Shown here: one piece after another, positions 31,829-36,353 of the stretch | Layout: each line of letters begins with the position of its first letter | How positions within the stretch are numbered: the stretch's first letter is position 1 | DNA from: Spirochaetota bacterium | Lineage (GTDB): Bacteria > Spirochaetota > Spirochaetia > DSM-27196 > PWMO01 | Direction of reading: 5' to 3' | Length of the DNA: 36,353 nucleotides | NCBI GenBank assembly: GCA_009908925.1 | Contig: JAAAOH010000125.1 | Span: 1-36,353 of the forward strand | Program-made: the position numbers and the translations under genes | The notes under the pieces: generated by a model | Told to the model about the DNA's origin: nothing | The model's database searches: none | Seen by the model: the letters and a program-made list of their open reading frames with translations, nothing else

Positions 31829-31833
31829 ATGGG

Positions 31834-32298
31834 CTACCTGCTCGGAAGCCGGGATACTGAGGACCGCGCAGCCTGATCCACAGACCGGCCCGCGTATCGC
31901 CCGGCCCCGGGGATCGCGAAATTGCTGATCGGGGAGGGCTCAGGCCGCGAAACCTCACCCTCTCCACGTATCGCGAGAGTCCCGTCGATCACGACGCCCT
32001 CCTCGACAATCAGGCGGGGAGCGTAGATGTCGCCGACCACCATGGCGGAGGAAAGGATGATAACCTTTTCGCTGGAGGAGATGGTTCCCCTCACGATCCC
32101 GCCGACGACAACCGTACCGGCGTCGATGTTACAGTCGGCTCGACCGTCCTTGCCGACGAGCACCTTCCCTTTTGTCTTGATGGATCCGGAGAAATCGCCG
32201 TCGATGCGCAGCAGCCCGGCAAGCTCGAGGTGGCCGCGAAAGTGGGTACCTTCGCCGACGATTGAGTTAATGAACGAATCTTCGGAGTTGTACCCCAT
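31834..32298 (-). CDS. Bactofilin (copy 2), next to an M23-family gene
   Basis: A 154-residue bactofilin with the beta-helical core at about 10-115: INSIVGEGTHFRGHLELAGLLRIDGDFSG, VLVGKDGRADCNI, VVVGGIVRGTI, VVGDIYAPRLIVEEGVVIDG. A Ser/Pro/Arg-rich, probably disordered C-terminal tail (about 116-154) distinguishes it from copy 1. It lies 16 bp after the M23-family gene and 5 bp before yaaR. The bactofilin-M23 pairing is well known (for example Helicobacter CcmA with Csd1), where the filament localises a wall hydrolase to set cell shape. A role in the spiral or rod shape of this organism is inference. Confidence 0.94.
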   Translation of the reverse strand: MGYNSEDSFINSIVGEGTHFRGHLELAGLLRIDGDFSGSIKTKGKVLVGKDGRADCNIDAGTVVVGGIVRGTISSSEKVIILSSAMVVGDIYAPRLIVEEGVVIDGTLAIRGEGEVSRPEPSPISNFAIPGAGRYAGRSVDQAARSSVSRLPSR

Positions 32299-32314
32299 GT
32301 AAAGATCTTACCTG

Positions 32315-33361
32315 TCAGCGTATCCGGTTTCCGGACCACCGTTTGAAATCATTTGAAATCTTGAGGAACGCGGATGGATCGACCACGTCGGTGCCAAGCC
32401 AGATCTGAAAGTCCAGGTGAGGACCCGTCGAAAGACCGGTATTGCCGAGACGACCGATGCGCTGGCCCTGGAACACCTCATCCCCTTCGGAAACGTCCAC
32501 TGTCTGGAGGTGGGAATAGCGCGTGCGGAACCCGTACTTGTGCCGCACCCACATGTACAATCCGTAGCCCGGGTCTACACCGAGCTCCACAACCTTGCCG
32601 TTTGCCGTGGCAACCACCGGGATACCGGGCGAGCCGGCGATGTCGAATCCCTTGTGGAGGTACCACTGGTGCGTTACCGGGTGGATGTTCGGTCCGAACT
32701 CCATGGTCACGCGGCCCAGGCCGGAGGCAAGCGGCCACCTGTTCGGTATATCCGAGAGTAACTGCTTCTGCGCTTCGAGTACCTGTTGGATGTCCTGCAG
32801 GGGGCGGACAGACGCCTCGAGCATGCTGGCGAGGTTCTCAAGCTCCTGGATTTCCTCGATCTCGCCGGGAGCCACCTCGCGAACATTCAGGAATGCCGAG
32901 AGATCCCCACCGGAGTCCTCTTCGGACGAAAGTTGATCCTCTGAGGCGAGGTCCAGCCCTTCGAGCGTCTGAGAAAGTGACTGGCTGAAGACTTCGGCGA
33001 CCTTCGAGACCTCCGCTACTTCATCGCGGACGGCTTCAAGGCTCGCCTCGGTTGTGCTGAGGGCCTCCGACTTCTGGGTGATGAGGCGTGAGGAGCCCGA
33101 GAAAACGGTGGAGAGGTAGAAAAAGCCACCGATCAGCCCCACGATAACGAGACCAATGAATGCGATGGCGAAGGTGTTGATCTGGAAGTTGACGACGCGC
33201 TTTTCGGAGTGGGGAATGAACATGACTGTGAATCGCTGCTTGCCGAGCTTCACAAAGCCCGTTACGACCTTCGTCACACCGGCGGCCGCACGCTGCACGA
33301 TTCTCAATACCGGAGAATGACCGGCAGTTCTGTCATGAGTAGTATCCGAATTCGCTGGCAA
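32315..33361 (-). CDS. Membrane-anchored M23/LytM-family protein with altered zinc ligand
   Basis: A single-span membrane protein: helix at about 84-108, periplasmic coiled coil (about 115-225), and a LytM domain (about 230-355); numbering counts from an ATG at 33430. His259 and Asp263 (HKGFD) and His307 (RYSHL) are kept, but the HxH motif reads His338-Leu-Asp340 (GPHLDFQ), so the third zinc ligand is Asp. The protein may be inactive, like EnvC-type activators, or use Asp as ligand. Start choice: the predicted promoter would begin transcripts near 33414, excluding the ATG at 33430. The TTG at 33361 has GAGG 8 nt upstream and is preferred; an ATG at 33382 lacks a ribosome site. First gene of the bactofilin-yaaR-ricT operon. 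Confidence 0.88.
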   Translation of the reverse strand: MPANSDTTHDRTAGHSPVLRIVQRAAAGVTKVVTGFVKLGKQRFTVMFIPHSEKRVVNFQINTFAIAFIGLVIVGLIGGFFYLSTVFSGSSRLITQKSEALSTTEASLEAVRDEVAEVSKVAEVFSQSLSQTLEGLDLASEDQLSSEEDSGGDLSAFLNVREVAPGEIEEIQELENLASMLEASVRPLQDIQQVLEAQKQLLSDIPNRWPLASGLGRVTMEFGPNIHPVTHQWYLHKGFDIAGSPGIPVVATANGKVVELGVDPGYGLYMWVRHKYGFRTRYSHLQTVDVSEGDEVFQGQRIGRLGNTGLSTGPHLDFQIWLGTDVVDPSAFLKISNDFKRWSGNRIR

Positions 33362-33420
33362 GGTCCTCTCCTCTTCCCACATTATCGGCACGAGTTGGCC
33401 GCAATTCTCCTCTTTAAGCG

Positions 33421-33449
33421 AACTTAGCATGCCCCTCGAGCTTTGTCAA
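33421..33449 (-). promoter_or_regulatory. Promoter of the M23-bactofilin-yaaR-ricT operon
   Basis: Perfect TTGACA (33449-33444), 17-bp spacer, and an extended -10: TGC followed by TAAGTT (33426-33421). The expected start is near 33414. It stands back to back with the tatD promoter. Confidence 0.6.
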
Positions 33450-33470
33450 ACACACCAATAGTGTTCAAAG
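33441..33470. repeat. Interrupted inverted repeat between two divergent promoters
   Basis: CTTTG plus AACAC on the left (33441-33453, with three extra bases between) mirrors GTGTTCAAAG (33461-33470) on the right. It fills the space between the -35 boxes of the M23 and tatD promoters, where a shared regulator could bind. Confidence 0.45.
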
Positions 33471-33499
33471 TTGACTAGCGGGCCGGGTCGTGCTATGTT
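33471..33499 (+). promoter_or_regulatory. Promoter of the tatD-family gene
   Basis: TTGACT (33471-33476), 17-bp spacer, and an extended -10: TGC followed by TATGTT (33494-33499). The transcript should begin near 33506, about 45 nt before the ATG at 33551. Confidence 0.7.
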
Positions 33500-33550
33500 T
33501 TCGCAAGAACTGGCCTACAAGTTCGATACCCTTTCATCAACGGAAGTACT

Positions 33551-34321
33551 ATGAAACTGTTTGATTCCCACGCCCATATCGGGTTGATTAATGAAGACCC
33601 GATCGAACAGCTTATGATCGTTCAGGAAGCTCGCCAGGCCGGCGTGCAGGGAATTCTGAGCATCTGCAATAATCTGCGGGACTTCTTCCAGGTCTATGAC
33701 AACCTCAAAACGGCCACGCACGTATATCACAGTGTCGGGGTATCACCATCCGAAGTCGTCAATCCCGGCAAGGATTGGGAGATGCAGGTCGAGGAAGGCA
33801 GCAAGCTCGACCGTGTCGTGGCCGTCGGCGAGACAGGCCTGGACTACTATAGAAAATTCGGCAATAAGGATGCGCAGGTCGAGTTGTTCATTCGCCAGCT
33901 CGAGCTCGCGGCAAAGCTGGACCTGCCGGTTGTCATCCATAACCGCGAAGCCGGACAGGACGTGCTGGAAATTCTCACCGATCGCATCCCGGCGCGCGGC
34001 GGCGTTCTGCACTGTTACTCCGAAGACTGGAACTACGCCGAGCAGGCGCTGGAGCTGCCCCTCTATATATCGTTCGCCGGAAACGTGACGTATCGCAATG
34101 CGCGCAATCTCCACGAAACGGCTAAGAATATGCCCCTCGACCGGATCCTCATCGAGTCCGAGAGCCCCTTCATGGTGCCTGCCGCCCATCGGGGCAAGCG
34201 AAACCGGCCCTCCTATCTCGTGGAAACCCTCAAGTTCATTGCGGAACTCCGCGAGCAACCGGAAGAAGAAGTCGCCGAGGCTCTTTACGAGAACTCACGG
34301 AGGCTCTTCAACATAGGCTGA
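33551..34321 (+). CDS. TatD-family metal-dependent hydrolase (variant metal site)
   Basis: A 256-residue TIM-barrel protein of the TatD family, in which E. coli TatD acts as a 3'-5' exonuclease. Metal positions seen: His7 and His9 (DSHAHI), Glu94 (GETGLDYY), His130 (VIHNRE) and His154 (LHCYS). The last ligand, normally Asp in an ETD triplet, is Glu204 (IESESPF). The GxHP loop reads GVSP, with Ser for His at 65. Activity is possible but the site is not standard, so the symbol tatD is withheld. The gene has its own promoter and is followed by the PurD-like gene after 101 bp. Confidence 0.92.
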   Translation: MKLFDSHAHIGLINEDPIEQLMIVQEARQAGVQGILSICNNLRDFFQVYDNLKTATHVYHSVGVSPSEVVNPGKDWEMQVEEGSKLDRVVAVGETGLDYYRKFGNKDAQVELFIRQLELAAKLDLPVVIHNREAGQDVLEILTDRIPARGGVLHCYSEDWNYAEQALELPLYISFAGNVTYRNARNLHETAKNMPLDRILIESESPFMVPAAHRGKRNRPSYLVETLKFIAELREQPEEEVAEALYENSRRLFNIG

Positions 34322-34333
34322 CAAGCCGCGCGC

Positions 34334-34362
34334 TTGACCGCCCCCACGGAAACGAGTACAAA
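34334..34362 (+). promoter_or_regulatory. Candidate promoter of the PurD-like gene
   Basis: TTGACC (34334-34339), 17-bp spacer, and TACAAA (34357-34362), starting 12 bp after the tatD-family stop. A short hairpin ACGGC/GCCGT lies in the leader near 34384-34400. Confidence 0.5.
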
Positions 34363-34422
34363 CACTCAAAATGCGCACCTCCGACGGCCGTTGCAGCCGT
34401 GGGTAGGACGCGGGGAGTGTGA

Positions 34423-35508
34423 GTGCGAGTCTTCTTCGTCGGAACAACCACAGTTGAGCACGCCCTACTGTGGCGACTATCAGCAAGCCGGCGCATTGCC
34501 GGTCTCTACTGCGCGTCGCCGGGACCGGCCAGACTCGGTCTTGCGAAACTCCTCGCCGGCGGACGAATGAACGTCGGGGAGCTCGCGGCGGCCTGCAACG
34601 CTCACCGCGTTGACCTCGCGATTCTCCGCTCCGGCGATGAGCTAACCTCTGCCCTCTCACACGCGCTCTCGGAGGCGGGCATCACCGTCCTCGGCACAGC
34701 TGAGCTCGATGAGCGGATCGCGCTCGCCGAGGGTATACTCGAGTCGGACGGTCTCATGCAGAAGCCGCGGCCCGGGCCAGCGGGGGCCGTCGGGACAGCC
34801 GAAGGGATCGAGGCACCCGAGCTCTCGGTGTTCGCGCTCACCGACGGTACGACCGCGCGCGTGTTTCCCGCCTGCGAGCGTCACGCGGCAACAGGCAGAC
34901 ATCGGCCGGCAGGCGTTCCTCAGAGCGCGGGCGCCGTGGCACCGGTCCCCTGGGCCGATACCGCCCTCACCGGACGCATCGAGCGCGATATCGTCAATAG
35001 AACGGTCGAGACCCTCGGGTCGGCCGGCTTTCTCCACCGGGGTATCATCCGCTTCACTGTGAGAGTCTCCGCCGACGGGCCTCTCGTTGAGTGCGTGCGT
35101 TTCGGACTCTCAGAGCCCGAAACGTCGGTGCTTATGCCACTTCTCGACATCGACCTCGGGACGGTACTCGAGGCAGTCGTCGAGGGCAAGCTGAGCTCAG
35201 TGCCCTTCAGCTTCCGCAACGGCTCTGCGATCGCAATAGTCCTGACCAATGACACGGAGGTATCTCTCCCGATTGCGAAGCCGGTTGTTGCAGTCCCGGG
35301 GTTCGAGGCTCGTGATACCATCGTGTTTCTCGCTGAGCACGAGGGGGGACCGCGGTCTCTGACTGTCCCGCCCGGGGGCTCACTTACGGCCGTAGGTATA
35401 GGCCGGGATGCCCTCCGCGCGCGCGACCGCGCCATGCGGCTTGCCGGCGAGTTGTCAGAATCGGGATTCTCTTTCAGTAAAGAAGTCGGACAGGATATGT
35501 TTCGCTGA
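34423..35508 (+). CDS. PurD-like protein missing the ATP-grasp lid
   Basis: A 361-residue homologue of phosphoribosylamine-glycine ligase (PurD, about 420-430 residues). Residues 1-110 match the PurD N-domain (MRVFFVGTTTVEHALLWRLS, cf. GGREHALAWKL). Residues 132-255 match the part from ASVFALVDG onward, and 265-361 match the C-terminal domain, ending GFSFSKEVGQDMFR. Between about 111 and 131, where PurD has the ATP-binding A and B segments (roughly 80-90 residues), there is only a Gly/Pro/Ala linker. The glycine-rich GPNTGGMG segment is lost, and the metal-site Asn of FNARFGDPE is absent (ECVRFGLSEPE, 223-233). ATP-dependent ligation should be impossible, so this is a pseudoenzyme of unknown role. 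GTG at 34423 follows GGGGAG. Confidence 0.85.
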   Translation: MRVFFVGTTTVEHALLWRLSASRRIAGLYCASPGPARLGLAKLLAGGRMNVGELAAACNAHRVDLAILRSGDELTSALSHALSEAGITVLGTAELDERIALAEGILESDGLMQKPRPGPAGAVGTAEGIEAPELSVFALTDGTTARVFPACERHAATGRHRPAGVPQSAGAVAPVPWADTALTGRIERDIVNRTVETLGSAGFLHRGIIRFTVRVSADGPLVECVRFGLSEPETSVLMPLLDIDLGTVLEAVVEGKLSSVPFSFRNGSAIAIVLTNDTEVSLPIAKPVVAVPGFEARDTIVFLAEHEGGPRSLTVPPGGSLTAVGIGRDALRARDRAMRLAGELSESGFSFSKEVGQDMFR

Positions 35509-35529
35509 CATCTTCCCGTTTCGCCGCGA

Positions 35530-36353
35530 CTATCCGTCTCGCCGGCGCATTTCGTACATCAGGATGCCCGCCGCGACGGATACATTGAGGGAATCGACGT
35601 GACCACGGGTGGGTATGGAGACGAGCTCGTCACACCGCTCGCGCACAAGGCGGCTGAGGCCCTCTCCTTCGCTCCCGAGCACCAGTGCGACACGACCGGT
35701 AAGGTTCAACGAGGACACAGCAGTGCCGTCCGTGGCTGCACCGTAGACCCAGAAATCGGCGTCCTGCAACCGGTCAAGCGCCTGGGCGATGTTGGAAACC
35801 GTGAGACGGGGCACGTAGGCCGCGGCACCGGCAGAGGTTCTGGTGAGAGTCGCCGTGTCGGGGGCCGCTCGCCGTTCCCGGCTGATGACGAGGTCCGCAC
35901 CGAACTGATCGGCGCTGCGCAGTATCGCACCGACATTGTGCGGATCGGTGATACCATCGAGCACGACGGCCAGGGAGACCGTTGCCTCGAGCGTCGTCAG
36001 AAAGCCCTCGAGCGTCTTCGGGCTTCCTTTTGGGGCCGCGGTGCCGACCAACACCGCTCCGCGGGCCTCCCCGCCGCCGAGACGGGCGAGGTCGTCTGGA
36101 CCGACGTGCTCAACGGGCAGCCCCCGCTCGCGTGCCTGCTCCTCGATGTCACGTGCTTTCCTGTTCCGGCCCGCAATGTAGACCGTTCCCGAAAGGCGTG
36201 AGCTTCTGAGCGCCTCGAACACCGCGTGATAGCCGGAGTAGACGCTTCGCCCCCCACCGCCGGCTCCGGCTCCGGCTCCCGCTGCGGCTCCCGTTGCGGC
36301 TCCGGCTCCGGCGTCGCTGCCGGCGCCGTGGTCAGCGGGGCTGCTGCCGCCCG
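35530..36353 (-). CDS. rlmB: TrmH/SpoU-family 23S rRNA ribose methyltransferase, RlmB-like (5' end beyond window)
   Basis: SAM-dependent 2'-O-methyltransferase with the knotted SPOUT fold. Motifs: NVGAILRSADQFGADLVI, LVLGSEGEGLSRLVRERCDELVSIP, and SLNVSVAAGILMYE near the C-terminus. The substrate-binding N-domain starts with SVYSGYHAVFEALRSSR, read upstream of 36222, matching the RlmB start. The frame stays open to base 36353 with no ATG, GTG or TTG above the GTG at 36222, and that GTG would cut into the conserved N-domain, so the true start lies outside the window. The added residues are Gly/Ala-rich low complexity. RlmB methylates G2251 in E. coli; a related TrmH-family target cannot be excluded. 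Confidence 0.9.
   Translation of the reverse strand, partial: GGSSPADHGAGSDAGAGAATGAAAGAGAGAGGGGRSVYSGYHAVFEALRSSRLSGTVYIAGRNRKARDIEEQARERGLPVEHVGPDDLARLGGGEARGAVLVGTAAPKGSPKTLEGFLTTLEATVSLAVVLDGITDPHNVGAILRSADQFGADLVISRERRAAPDTATLTRTSAGAAAYVPRLTVSNIAQALDRLQDADFWVYGAATDGTAVSSLNLTGRVALVLGSEGEGLSRLVRERCDELVSIPTRGHVDSLNVSVAAGILMYEMRRRDG
36259..36311. repeat. GGCTCC-type hexamer repeats encoding a Gly/Ala tract
   Basis: About eight imperfect hexamers of the form GGCTCC (with variants such as GGCTCCCGTTGC) run through 36259-36311. On the minus strand they encode a Gly-Ala-rich tract in the N-terminal extension of the rRNA methyltransferase. Such tracts are prone to slippage. Confidence 0.65.

Noticed and set aside
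1..36353. tRNA, rRNA, SRP RNA, RNase P RNA, tmRNA, CRISPR arrays, insertion sequences or prophage genes
   Set aside because: I looked for T-loop signatures, conserved RNA cores, regularly spaced repeats and transposase or integrase motifs on both strands and saw none.

Overview
The window is a compact, GC-rich (roughly 60% by eye) bacterial chromosome segment with about 33 protein genes, short gaps, overlapping or coupled genes, and no recognisable tRNA, rRNA, CRISPR array, phage gene or transposase. The gene set points to the phylum Spirochaetota, probably a free-living Spirochaetaceae relative. Two apolipoprotein N-acyltransferases, two bactofilins, a TPR-NHL-VWA membrane protein, a cyclase-tail-like TPR protein, an HD-GYP family protein and a Rho factor with a very long N-terminal extension fit that group. 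This placement is inference from gene content; no rRNA is present.

Layout, left to right. (1) 1-2379, minus strand: glycyl- and glutamyl-tRNA synthetases behind a near-consensus promoter. (2) 2380-4756: an apparently gene-free 340-bp stretch, a VOC-fold protein lacking three of four glyoxalase metal ligands, and a divergent photolyase-family flavoprotein. (3) 4792-8513: a membrane protein of unknown function, divergent from a degenerate HD-GYP protein that is followed by a TGS/uridine-kinase-like nucleoside kinase. (4) 17128 down to 8579, minus strand: galactokinase-like pseudoenzyme, surE, TPR protein, TPR-NHL-VWA protein, a YcgN-like cysteine-cluster protein, then the N-degron set clpS-clpA-aat. 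(5) 17221-18825, plus: apolipoprotein N-acyltransferase, possibly leaderless. (6) 26379 down to 19006, minus: rpsT (TTG start), HU, a second lnt, a response regulator with a pseudo-DHp tail, a small TPR protein, bactofilin, cinA, rho, rpmE2, ending in a strong intrinsic terminator. (7) 26501-30338, plus: a heterodimeric ABC exporter resembling BmrC/BmrD. (8) 33361 down to 30387, minus: M23-family protein, bactofilin, YaaR and RicT. (9) 33551-35508, plus: a TatD-family protein and a PurD-like protein that has lost its ATP-grasp lid. (10) 35530 to the right edge, minus: a TrmH-family (RlmB-like) 23S rRNA methyltransferase with a Gly/Ala-rich N-terminal extension.

How the genes fit together. Three physiological modules stand out: translation and ribosome genes (synthetases, S20, L31, rRNA methylase), protein quality control by the N-degron route (Aat, ClpS, ClpA), and cell envelope/shape (Lnt twice, bactofilin twice, M23, exporter). 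The most striking feature is the number of enzyme homologues whose catalytic residues have been replaced while the fold is kept: VOC, HD-GYP, galactokinase, M23 and PurD, with milder changes in TatD and the photolyase. The PurD-like and galactokinase-like proteins and the bactofilin/M23/YaaR/RicT operon are the best candidates for undescribed biology.
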